A stretch of 10,072 nucleotides of DNA from CADAWZ01 sp045114665 (GCA_045114665.1 JBGUKW010000069.1:1-10072); one strand, 5' to 3'; numbered from the stretch's first letter, positions 1-6,157 are shown. The notes: generated by a model not told the origin, from the sequence alone. Numbers and translations: made by a program.

Positions 1-54
1 AACTATACTTTTTGGTAAAGTTATCTGTGATTTTGCTCTAAGTTCAGTTATCAT
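1..54 (-). CDS. AbrB/MazE/SpoVT-type antitoxin, 5' end only (partial)
   Basis: Only the first 18 codons are present; the gene runs off the left edge. They read MITELRAKSQITLPKSIV, the typical opening of an AbrB/MazE swapped-hairpin DNA-binding domain, in which the 'K-SQITLPK' segment is the family signature. The start is well supported: AGGAGG (59-64) lies 4 bases upstream of ATG, and a near-consensus promoter lies at 93-121. Known members are DNA-binding antitoxins or transition-state regulators. As antitoxins they usually repress their own promoter and neutralise a MazF or PIN toxin encoded just downstream, which here would be outside the window. The gene lies downstream of another toxin-antitoxin operon but is separated from it by a terminator, so it is probably a separate unit. 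The family call rests on 18 residues only. Confidence 0.7.
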   Translation of the reverse strand, partial: MITELRAKSQITLPKSIV

Positions 55-92
55 AAATCCTCCTATTTTTAGAAATTCCTACTTTCAGACTT

Positions 93-121
93 ATTGTAAA
101 TTATTTCAATAAATTTGTCAA
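93..121 (-). promoter_or_regulatory. sigma-70-type promoter for the AbrB-like gene
   Basis: Reading the minus strand, TTGACA (121-116), a 17-base spacer and TACAAT (98-93) form a near-consensus promoter. Transcription would start near position 86, giving a short leader with AGGAGG. The -35 box begins only a few bases beyond the terminator at 130-166, which marks a sharp boundary between the two transcription units. Confidence 0.75.
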
Positions 122-129
122 TAACAACA

Positions 130-166
130 AAATCCCTCTTGCGGATCGTTTCTGCAAGAGGGATTT
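130..166 (-). terminator. rho-independent terminator after the PIN toxin operon
   Basis: Perfect 13-bp inverted repeat: arms 130-142 and 154-166, loop of 11 bases. On the minus strand it is followed by TTGTTGTTATT, and it lies 50 bases after the PIN gene stop. On the plus strand it is followed by a T-rich run, so it could work in both directions. Its core (CTCTTG...GCAAGAG with the loop) is nearly the same as that of the hairpin at 946-987, in opposite orientation. Confidence 0.8.
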
Positions 167-216
167 ATTTTTATGCTTTATTTTTCTACTGGTTTGCCCA
201 AAAAAATATTTATATA

Positions 217-639
217 TTATTTAAATTTTTCCAAAAATTCACTCGGAGATAAACAATTTACAAGACTTAATCTAAAATCTTTTTTATCTCTTGTTATAAT
301 AAAATCAACTTTAACTAAGTAAGCACATTCAACTTGCAAACAATCTTCAAAATCTTTAAAATCTTCGTTTTGTAAAGCTAATTTTATTTTCTCAAGATCA
401 ATAGACTCAACTTGCAAAAATTCAATTAAATTCAATAAAATATCTCGACAATCCTTATTAGAATAATGTTTTCTCAATAAATAAAATAAATTTGTTATTG
501 TATGCCCAGCAATATAACCTTCTATTTTACGATCAGCACATAATTTTAAAATTTTATCAGAATCTTCAAAAAAAGGTTCTCTACCTATTAAAGAATCCAT
601 TATAACATTTGTATCAATTAATATTTTCATACTCTTCAT
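217..639 (-). CDS. PIN-domain toxin (VapC-type ribonuclease)
   Basis: This 140-residue protein has a single PIN domain of normal length. PIN toxins are Mg2+-dependent RNases that cut tRNA, rRNA or mRNA when not held by their antitoxin. The acidic residues that bind metal are visible: D9 in 'ILIDTNVIMD', D96/E98/D99 in 'KDFEDCLQ', and D118/D121 in 'ITRDKKDF'. The usual T-N pair is at residues 49-50. The gene overlaps the 3' end of the upstream antitoxin gene by 26 bases, so the two are probably translationally coupled. Two in-frame ATGs compete (639 and 630). The first is preferred because GGAG (647-650) is 7 bases upstream of it and the second has no good Shine-Dalgarno. All core acidic residues are present, so the toxin is probably functional. 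Its RNA target cannot be read from sequence. Confidence 0.9.
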   Translation of the reverse strand: MKSMKILIDTNVIMDSLIGREPFFEDSDKILKLCADRKIEGYIAGHTITNLFYLLRKHYSNKDCRDILLNLIEFLQVESIDLEKIKLALQNEDFKDFEDCLQVECAYLVKVDFIITRDKKDFRLSLVNCLSPSEFLEKFK

Positions 640-844
640 TTATAATCTCCGTTAATTCTTTTTTATAATCAATATCAACACTGCCTTTTTTACGATATTT
701 TTGCAAATTTTGATAAGCCTTTTGAGAATTAGTCAACAATACATTTTCAGTCAAAAGATTTTGAAGAAAATTTACAATATTTCCCATCTGCTCTTCTGGC
801 ATAATCTCAATTAATTTAATAGCCTGATTTTTTAAAATAGTCAT
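614..844 (-). CDS. antitoxin partner of the PIN toxin
   Basis: This is a 76-residue acidic/basic protein. The N-terminal half, with 'EIMPEEQMGNIVNFLQNLL' at about residues 13-31, looks like a small helical dimerisation or DNA-binding segment. The tail 'DYKKELTEIINEEYENIN' resembles the toxin-binding tail seen in many small antitoxins paired with PIN genes. It is not a classical AbrB- or RHH-type VapB, and I recognise it by context and tail rather than by a clear named domain. It is the first gene of the operon. AGAGG (855-859) lies 10 bases before ATG, and a strong promoter is at 884-912. Antitoxins of this kind usually repress their own operon; no clear operator could be picked out from the AT-rich promoter. 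Confidence 0.8.
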   Translation of the reverse strand: MTILKNQAIKLIEIMPEEQMGNIVNFLQNLLTENVLLTNSQKAYQNLQKYRKKGSVDIDYKKELTEIINEEYENIN

Positions 845-883
845 TATTATTAAACCTCTAAAATTTATATTTTATTTTCTTTT

Positions 884-912
884 ATTATATAAAAAAACAT
901 CCGTAAAATCAA
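884..912 (-). promoter_or_regulatory. promoter of the toxin-antitoxin operon
   Basis: On the minus strand, TTGATT (912-907), a 17-base spacer and a perfect TATAAT (889-884) form a strong sigma-70-type promoter. Transcription would begin about 30 bases before the antitoxin start codon. Confidence 0.75.
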
Positions 913-945
913 GAAAATAAAAAAATATTCCGTCTTTTTGTCAAC

Positions 946-987
946 AAAAAAAACTCTTGCAGAAATAATCCACAAGAGCTTTTTTTT
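946..987 (-). terminator. rho-independent terminator after the xdhD-like gene, probably bidirectional
   Basis: The stem is CTCTTG/CAAGAG (954-959 with 973-978), extended by eight A-T pairs beyond a single bulged base (946-953 with 980-987). On the minus strand the hairpin is followed directly by a T-rich run, and it lies 14 bases after the stop of the molybdenum-hydroxylase gene. The plus strand also ends in eight T's. The core matches the hairpin at 130-166. Confidence 0.85.
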
Positions 988-1001
988 ACTCACTCTACAA
1001 T

Positions 1002-3830
1002 CTAATCAAAATCATAAAGATATGGCTTGTCTTTCTTTTCCTGCAATGCCTGATATACCCTCTCAGCTGTGAATGGCCATTCTTGCATCCAAATTCCAAC
1101 AGCTTTATAAATAGCTATACCAATAACCGCAGCAGCTCCATTTGTACTGATTTCAGAGACAGATTTTCCGCCATAAGGACCTAAATGCTCATCTACACCT
1201 ATAAGCTCGCATTTAAAATCTTTTGGAAGATCTCTGAACATAGGCACTTTATAATCTGCAAAATTTGGATTATGGCATTTGCCAGTCTTTGGATCAAAAG
1301 TCATAACTTCCATTACAGAATGTCCGATTGATTTTACAACTCCTCCATAAACTTGACCAAGTGCCAATTCAGGATTAATAGGTGTTCCACATTCTTGGAT
1401 TCCATAATATTTATCGACAGTTACTTCACCTGTTCTCGTGTCAACACTTACCTCTGCAAAATGGGCTCCATAAGGAATAGGAGCTTCTTCTGTTGTGAAA
1501 TGTCCTCTTGAAATAATTTGTCCAACACCATTTCCTGATTGTGTCCTATATGCTATCTGTGCATAAGTCAAAGAAGCTTCTTTGTCATCTTTCTTTCTAA
1601 TTATTCCCGGATATTCCATAACCAAATTTTCTACATCTGTTTCTAAAAACTGTGCAGAAATCTCAAGAAGTTTTTTCTTCATATCCTCAGCAGCTTTATA
1701 TGCTGCCATTCCGCTAAAATATGTACCAGATGAAGCATAAGCACCGACATCAAAAGGTGTAACATCAGTATCTGATGATAAAATTGAGAAATTCTCTATA
1801 TCAGTGCAGAGCATTTCTGAAGCTACTTTTACAGCAAGAGTATCAAGACCTGTTCCCAAATCTGTTCCACCCATTAAAATCATAAAAGTGCCGTCATTCA
1901 TCATTTTTATTTCAGCATTTGCAGAATCTATACCTGGGAGACCAGAACCTTGTTGAATTATTGCAACTCCCCTACCCTTTTTAATATAAGGATTCTCAGA
2001 AGGAACAATAGGCTTATCCCAACCAATTAATTCGGCTCCTCTATCAAGACATTCTTTTAATCCACAAGAACTAATCCTCTGAGCGATACCTTCTTGACCT
2101 TCACCAAGTGATTTTAATATCTCAAGGAAATCGCCCTTTTTGACCATATTTTGTCTCAAAAATTCAAGTTGATCAATTCCAAGTTTTTCTGCAAGTTCTG
2201 CCAAAGCCATTTGAACGGCAAAACTTCCCTGTGGAGCTCCATATCCCTGATATGCTCCAGAAATTATGTTATTTGTATAATATGTACTTACATCATAGTG
2301 CATATTTTCACATTTCAAAAGTGGCAAACTTTTTGAACAGGCATTCATTGGAACTGTCAAACAGTGGTTACCATAAGGTCCAGTATCTGAAATTTCTCTC
2401 AAATCTATAGCAGTAAGTTTTCCGTCTTTGGTTGCTCCTGCTTTAATTCTAAAGAACATTGTATGACGAACTCTTGCATTTAAGAATTCTTCTTCTCTTG
2501 TCATCTCATAATATGCAGGCATACCTGTCTGCCAAACAACCCATGCGACAATATCCTCTTGAACAAGGTCTTGCTTTGCTCCATAAGCTCCGCCAACTCT
2601 TTCTTTAATAACATGGATTTTATTTTCTTTAACACTAAGAAGATTTGAAAGAATTCTTCTCAAATGCCAAGGAACCTGAGTTGAAGCTCTTAAAACAAGT
2701 CGTCCACCTTCCATATAACCAAAGCAACGATGTGTTTCCATTGGTGTACAGTGAACTCTTGTTGTTCCATAATCTCTTTCAACAATGACATCTGCTTCTT
2801 CAAATCCTTTTTTGACATCACCTATTCCACCGTCATTGTGTGCAGCTCTGTTTGTCTTTGGGTCTTGACCAATAGGAAGAGGATCAACAGAAATATCTCT
2901 ATCTTGAATCAAAACTTCGGATTTTTTAGATTCAAAAGGATCGAATATTGCAGGTAAAATCTCATATTCTACCTTAATTAAATTTACAGCTTTTTCTGCT
3001 ATTTCTGCAGTTGTAGCAGCAACTATTGCAACTCTATCTCCCAAATAACGAAGTGTTCTGTCTAAAAGTCTAAAATCATAAGGAGAAGGCTCTGGAAAAC
3101 CCTGACCAGCCGTATTATATGGACGGTCTGGAACATCTTTATATGTTGCAATATATTCGACTCCTTCGAGTTCTTCCGCTTTTGATGTATCTATACTCTT
3201 AATAAAAGCATGTGCATAAGGACTTTTCTTTACTTTTATTATAAGTGCATCTGAAGTTACCATATCACCAACATAAGCAGGATCTGCTTTTACAAGTTTT
3301 GGACCATCAACTTTTTTGGCTGGTTTTCCTACAGCTCTAAGATCATCTCTAAAAGTCTTGTGATCATCAAATGATTCTTTTTTTAGAATATTCAATACAT
3401 TTAAATATTGTTTATATCCTGTACAACGGCACATATTACCTGAAAGATAATCTTTCATATCATCTTCTGTTGGGTCTTCTATGTTATCATACAATTCTTT
3501 TACAGCTAACATCATACCAGGTGTGCAGTGTCCACATTGAACAACTCCTGCTTCAAGAAATGCTTTCTGAATTGGGTGCAATTCATTACCTTTCGCAAAA
3601 CCTTCTGTTGTAAAAATCTCGTCATTATCATCTAATTGACCAAGTCTAACTTGGCAAGAGTTAACCTTAACACCATTTAAAATAACACTACAAGCACCAC
3701 AATACCCAGTGCCATCACAATCTGTTCTTATAGATAAAAGATGATTTTTTTGTAAGACCTTTGCAAGAGGAAGCATTGGGTCTCCAGTCAAAGTTTTCTT
3801 TTTTCCATTGAGTGTAACTTTTATTTTCAT
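1002..3830 (-). CDS. xdhD: molybdenum hydroxylase, Mo/Fe-S subunit (XdhD-like, xanthine dehydrogenase family)
   Basis: This 942-residue protein is a fusion of the iron-sulfur and molybdenum parts of a xanthine-dehydrogenase-type enzyme. Residues 1-75 are a plant-type ferredoxin domain (C38, C44, C47, C59). Residues 80-150 are the second [2Fe-2S] domain (C99, C102, C134, C136). Residues 170-300 are the hammerhead domain, and 320-930 bind the molybdopterin cofactor: 'GGAYGAKQD' at 413, 'GAYQGYGAPQ' at 525, 'GTDLGTGLDT' at 655. The catalytic glutamate is E893 in 'GPYGGKSVSE'. The length and the separate FAD partner match E. coli XdhD/YgfM. The enzyme would hydroxylate a purine or similar heterocycle, with electrons passing Mo, then Fe-S, then FAD. 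Homologues in gut anaerobes occur with purine-degradation genes. AAAGGGGG (3841-3848) precedes ATG by 10 bases. The substrate is not certain: xanthine, hypoxanthine or another aldehyde/heterocycle. Confidence 0.88.
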   Translation of the reverse strand: MKIKVTLNGKKKTLTGDPMLPLAKVLQKNHLLSIRTDCDGTGYCGACSVILNGVKVNSCQVRLGQLDDNDEIFTTEGFAKGNELHPIQKAFLEAGVVQCGHCTPGMMLAVKELYDNIEDPTEDDMKDYLSGNMCRCTGYKQYLNVLNILKKESFDDHKTFRDDLRAVGKPAKKVDGPKLVKADPAYVGDMVTSDALIIKVKKSPYAHAFIKSIDTSKAEELEGVEYIATYKDVPDRPYNTAGQGFPEPSPYDFRLLDRTLRYLGDRVAIVAATTAEIAEKAVNLIKVEYEILPAIFDPFESKKSEVLIQDRDISVDPLPIGQDPKTNRAAHNDGGIGDVKKGFEEADVIVERDYGTTRVHCTPMETHRCFGYMEGGRLVLRASTQVPWHLRRILSNLLSVKENKIHVIKERVGGAYGAKQDLVQEDIVAWVVWQTGMPAYYEMTREEEFLNARVRHTMFFRIKAGATKDGKLTAIDLREISDTGPYGNHCLTVPMNACSKSLPLLKCENMHYDVSTYYTNNIISGAYQGYGAPQGSFAVQMALAELAEKLGIDQLEFLRQNMVKKGDFLEILKSLGEGQEGIAQRISSCGLKECLDRGAELIGWDKPIVPSENPYIKKGRGVAIIQQGSGLPGIDSANAEIKMMNDGTFMILMGGTDLGTGLDTLAVKVASEMLCTDIENFSILSSDTDVTPFDVGAYASSGTYFSGMAAYKAAEDMKKKLLEISAQFLETDVENLVMEYPGIIRKKDDKEASLTYAQIAYRTQSGNGVGQIISRGHFTTEEAPIPYGAHFAEVSVDTRTGEVTVDKYYGIQECGTPINPELALGQVYGGVVKSIGHSVMEVMTFDPKTGKCHNPNFADYKVPMFRDLPKDFKCELIGVDEHLGPYGGKSVSEISTNGAAAVIGIAIYKAVGIWMQEWPFTAERVYQALQEKKDKPYLYDFD

Positions 3831-4669
3831 TCTACTGAATCCCCCTTTACTGCAGATGTCAAAATATCTTCAAGAAAAGCCGAAACAAGAGATTTTCTAA
3901 AATCGCCACTTCCACGAAAATCATTTCTTGCAGGGGGCATTTCATTTAATTTTTCCGATATTATTTTGCGTAAATCAGTATCCGTGTAATCTTTACCTTC
4001 AAGAAGTTTTTCCAATTCATAAAGACGCATTGATTTTTCATAAAGACCACCAACAGCAATTCTTATATTTTTCATTGCAACGCCTTCAGGTCTAAACAAA
4101 ACAGCTAATTTTATAATAGGTAAATCATTAGAACTTCTTGCATATCTTTTGCTTTTGAAAAAGAATGGTTCATGATCTTCCTTTAAAACAAGTTGTTTTA
4201 TAAGCATTGTTTTTGAAGGAGGATTCTCATAATATTCCTCTATAGGGTCTAAATGCTCTCCATCAGGTGCTTCATATAAAATCTCTGCATCGAGAACAAG
4301 AAAAAGAGGAATAAAATCACTTCTTGTATATCTTGAAGCTATAATTCCTCCTACTGTAGCCATATTTCTTATATTTTTAGAAACGATATGACATGATTTT
4401 ACAATCTCACCCAATGGCAAATTATCTGACAAAATAGGATTTTTTGTCATCTCTGTCATTGTAACCATAGAATCTATGTATATATAACCATTTTTTCTTT
4501 CAATATTCTTCAAACCCAATTTTTTTAAACAAATCAAATTCTTGGAACCAGCATTTTTTGTCCAAGAATTGAGCGTAGTTCCACCACCGAGAAAAAATGT
4601 CTTTTTATTTTCATCTTTAATTTTAACTGCTTTTTGTATTGTATCAGGAATAAAAAATTCAGAACTCAT
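3827..4669 (-). CDS. ygfM: molybdenum hydroxylase, FAD-binding subunit (YgfM-like)
   Basis: This 280-residue protein has the FAD-binding domain of the xanthine dehydrogenase/CO dehydrogenase medium subunit. 'FLGGGTTLNS' (residues 26-35) and 'IRNMATVGGII' (100-110) are the flavin-contact loops. D118 follows in 'RSDFIPLFL', and the C-terminal half (about 170-270) is the CO-dehydrogenase flavoprotein C-terminal domain. There is no extra [4Fe-4S] cysteine cluster. It would accept electrons from the Mo/Fe-S subunit and hand them to an unidentified soluble acceptor. It is first in a two-gene operon: its TGA overlaps the ATG of the xdhD-like gene in ATGA (3827-3830), a sign of translational coupling and a fixed complex. 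AAGGAGGA (4675-4682) lies 5 bases before ATG. The length is slightly above that of E. coli YgfM (about 260 residues, from memory). Confidence 0.87.
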   Translation of the reverse strand: MSSEFFIPDTIQKAVKIKDENKKTFFLGGGTTLNSWTKNAGSKNLICLKKLGLKNIERKNGYIYIDSMVTMTEMTKNPILSDNLPLGEIVKSCHIVSKNIRNMATVGGIIASRYTRSDFIPLFLVLDAEILYEAPDGEHLDPIEEYYENPPSKTMLIKQLVLKEDHEPFFFKSKRYARSSNDLPIIKLAVLFRPEGVAMKNIRIAVGGLYEKSMRLYELEKLLEGKDYTDTDLRKIISEKLNEMPPARNDFRGSGDFRKSLVSAFLEDILTSAVKGDSVE

Positions 4670-4701
4670 TTATATCCTCCTTCCCTATTTTACAAAAAAA
4701 C

Positions 4702-4729
4702 ACTATATTTTATCTTTTTTATAAGTCAA
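4702..4729 (-). promoter_or_regulatory. promoter of the ygfM-xdhD operon
   Basis: On the minus strand, TTGACT (4729-4724), a 16-base spacer and TATAGT (4707-4702) form a good sigma-70-type promoter. The start point would be near 4695, leaving a leader of about 25 bases that carries only the ribosome binding site. There is no room for a riboswitch such as a Mo-co or purine element in this leader. Confidence 0.7.
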
Positions 4730-4756
4730 TGTTTTACCTTTTTAATTAAAGAAAAA

Positions 4757-4876
4757 TTATATTCTCTTTGCTAATAAGTATAAGCAATATTAATTTATGT
4801 CTATACCTTCTTTTTTAGAATGTTCTGCTAATTCTTTATGAAGAGTTTTAGGAATTTTTAATGTAAACTTAGACAT
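4757..4876 (-). pseudogene. small ribbon-helix-helix (HicB-like) antitoxin with an in-frame TAA
   Basis: From ATG at 4876 the minus strand encodes 28 residues starting MSKFTLKIPKTLHKEL and ending EGIDIN, then TAA (4792-4790). The same frame continues YCLYLLAKRI and stops at 4757. Put together, the reading is an ordinary C-terminal HicB/CopG-type RHH unit: a beta strand 'FTLKIP', a first helix 'LHKELAEHSKKEG', then 'IN[stop]YCLYLLAK'. The family normally has 'LNQY' at that place, so the stop most likely replaces a CAA glutamine codon. A weak GAGAG lies just before ATG. No HicA-type toxin is beside it. It could be a decayed orphan antitoxin or an orphan regulator inactivated in this strain. The 28-residue product would lack the second helix and should not fold as an RHH dimer. 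Confidence 0.7.
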
Positions 4877-4888
4877 ATTCTCTCACAA

Positions 4889-4911
4889 AAAAACTACTAT
4901 TTTTAGTTTTT
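4889..4911 (-). other. short AT-rich hairpin upstream of the RHH pseudogene
   Basis: 8-bp inverted repeat (4889-4896 with 4904-4911, 7-base loop) with one G-C pair. On the minus strand it ends in a run of T's, so it could be a weak terminator or attenuator just before the RHH gene. In such AT-rich DNA it may be chance. Confidence 0.25.
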
Positions 4912-4965
4912 AACATTCTGTGAATAATAAGTTTTATCCTTTGAAGTTTTCGGTAAAAGAAGGAA

Positions 4966-5009
4966 ATACGAAAAACAAAAAAAACGAGCTATAAAAAAAT
5001 AACTCGTTT
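4966..5009 (-). terminator. rho-independent terminator after the lipoprotein gene
   Basis: Stem AAACGAG/CTCGTTT (4982-4988 with 5003-5009), loop of 14 bases. On the minus strand it is followed by a long run of T's with one G (down to about 4966). It lies 22 bases after the stop codon at 5031. Confidence 0.75.
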
Positions 5010-5030
5010 AAAAATTGTCAAATATATTAT

Positions 5031-6107
5031 TTAAAGATTTATCCATAAAGCTGGTCGCACAACAAAGTAAATACTGCTAACATTGAAGAGGGAAATACTG
5101 CCGAAATAGTCGGCATAATAGACATAATAATTATAATTAAGACTATGAGAGCGAAGCCACCAAAAACAATAACCATCACTATTTACATTAGCATCTTTTT
5201 TTTCAGCATATTCAGTAGGCTTACATTTTCTTTTATCATTATCAAAATATTCTTCTGCTTCAGCTTTACTCAACAAAAACACCCTATAAGTATCATTATC
5301 AAAATTATAATAATCGCTGCCATCAGCATTAAAAACAATACCTACAGGCTTTATCTTATCCCTTTCGAGTTTATCAAAAGCATTATAGTAAAAATCACCA
5401 TTTAACCACCTACGAATTTCACTATCTGCCCAAACATTTGAATTTTCATCAAAACGCTTTACATCAAGACCATAACGAGATAATAACAATACTCGATTAT
5501 TTACTGTATCTATATCCAATATCTGCCATTCTATTGGCTGAGACTCCCATTCTTCAACATCAACATTATCACCACCTGTCTGAGGTGGTTTCTGACGATA
5601 ATGTCCAAATAGTATATAATCACCTTTACCAGAATTTTCAACCGTAAATGTAGCACTATTTGCACCTTTAAGGGATACTGTTACTGTTGTACTGCCTTTA
5701 GCCAATGCAGTAACTTTGCCATTTTCTACTTTTGCAACTGATTCATCCTCTACATAATATTAAAGCCCGTCTGTTACAGGATTACCATCAAGGCTAACAG
5801 TTATATCTTCACTGCCACCTACTATAAGAGATAGCTCACTCTTTGATACTTCAAGAGTTGGTGTTTGAGTTGGCTCAGTCGTTGGTTCTGGATTAGGTGT
5901 TTGATTTAGATCAGATGTTGGGCTTGGATCAGGTATTGACTCATTTTGGCGTTCCTGTTCATTGTTATTTGTATTTTGTTGAGCTAATAGATAGTAAAAT
6001 GCAGAATTATCTGGTGGAGTTGTTTTGCCACCGCTACCACAGGCACTCGTTATTATTGCAAGAAAAAAAAGACAAATTGCCAAAAAAGCAAATTTCTTTT
6101 TAATCAT
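5031..6107 (-). pseudogene. lipoprotein with Ig-like and DUF6273-like (lectin-fold-type) domains, interrupted by an in-frame TAA
   Basis: Start ATG at 6107 has AGGAGG (6114-6119) 6 bases upstream; ATGs further upstream lack such a site. Residues 1-23 are a lipoprotein signal (MIKKKFAFLAICLFF..., lipobox 'ITSAC', C23), followed by a low-complexity N/Q region and a P/T-rich linker (about 58-85). Residues 85-157 look like a bacterial Ig-like (Big) domain, and 165-358 a DUF6273-like domain ('PIEWQILDID', 'LLSRYGLD', 'WWLRS', 'VRPALWINL'). The frame runs straight through 358 codons except for codon 116, TAA (5762-5760), in the Ig-like domain. The truncated product would be a 115-residue lipoprotein tail. 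A TTG at 5705 after the stop has no Shine-Dalgarno, so separate translation of the second half is unlikely. An intact protein would sit on the cell surface or in the periplasm, anchored by lipid. Its ligand is unknown. Confidence 0.8.
5061..5156 (-). other. candidate hypervariable region (DGR-like) at the end of the DUF6273-like domain
   Basis: Codons 318-349 of the lipoprotein frame are 32 codons in a row that all end in C or T; 11 end in C, rare for this AT-rich gene. Even Leu, Val, Ala, Gly, Ser and Ile use only C/T-ending codons here, while the rest of the gene uses many A-ending ones. The residues are mostly N, Y, S, F, V, D, with no K, E or Q. The block lies between conserved 'WWLRS' and 'VRPALW', 28 bases before the stop codon. 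Such NNY blocks arise when AAY codons in a template repeat are randomised at the adenines by a retroelement. This is inference: no template repeat or reverse transcriptase is in the window. Confidence 0.4.
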
Positions 6108-6113
6108 AGTATC

Positions 6114-6119
6114 CCTCCT
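6114..6119 (-). promoter_or_regulatory. ribosome binding site that fixes the lipoprotein start
   Basis: AGGAGG, 6 bases before ATG at 6107. It selects the MIKKK start, which gives a normal-length lipoprotein signal peptide, over in-frame ATGs farther upstream. Confidence 0.8.
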
Positions 6120-6157
6120 ATTTTTATTCATTACATTATCCTTCATTAAAAGAAGCA

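Noticed and set aside
939..944. TTGACA as the -35 box of the toxin-antitoxin operon
   Set aside because: At 16-18 base spacing there is no acceptable -10 box, while TTGATT-17-TATAAT at 884-912 fits well; the hexamer abuts the terminator's A/T arm.
2151..3613. Open frames on the plus strand opposite the molybdenum-hydroxylase gene
   Set aside because: Short, Cys/Phe/Ile/Ser-rich, without ribosome binding sites or domains, and fully opposite a conserved enzyme gene; they are antisense shadows.
4670..4701. Riboswitch (Mo-co, purine or similar) ahead of the ygfM-xdhD operon
   Set aside because: The predicted leader is about 25 bases long and carries only the ribosome binding site.
5016..5021. 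TTGACA on the minus strand after the lipoprotein gene
   Set aside because: The expected -10 position is a T run inside the terminator hairpin; no promoter structure.
5145..5647. Plus-strand frames opposite the lipoprotein domain region
   Set aside because: Runs of I and T/F produced by complementing an N/Y/D-rich coding strand; no start signal.
5031..5705. Independent gene starting at TTG 5705
   Set aside because: No Shine-Dalgarno before the TTG, and it would begin in the middle of an Ig-like domain whose first half lies in the same frame just upstream of the TAA.
4790..5762. Genome-wide reassignment of TAA to glutamine
   Set aside because: TAA ends several intact genes at normal family length in this window and CAA is used for Gln throughout; two local nonsense changes are the simpler reading.
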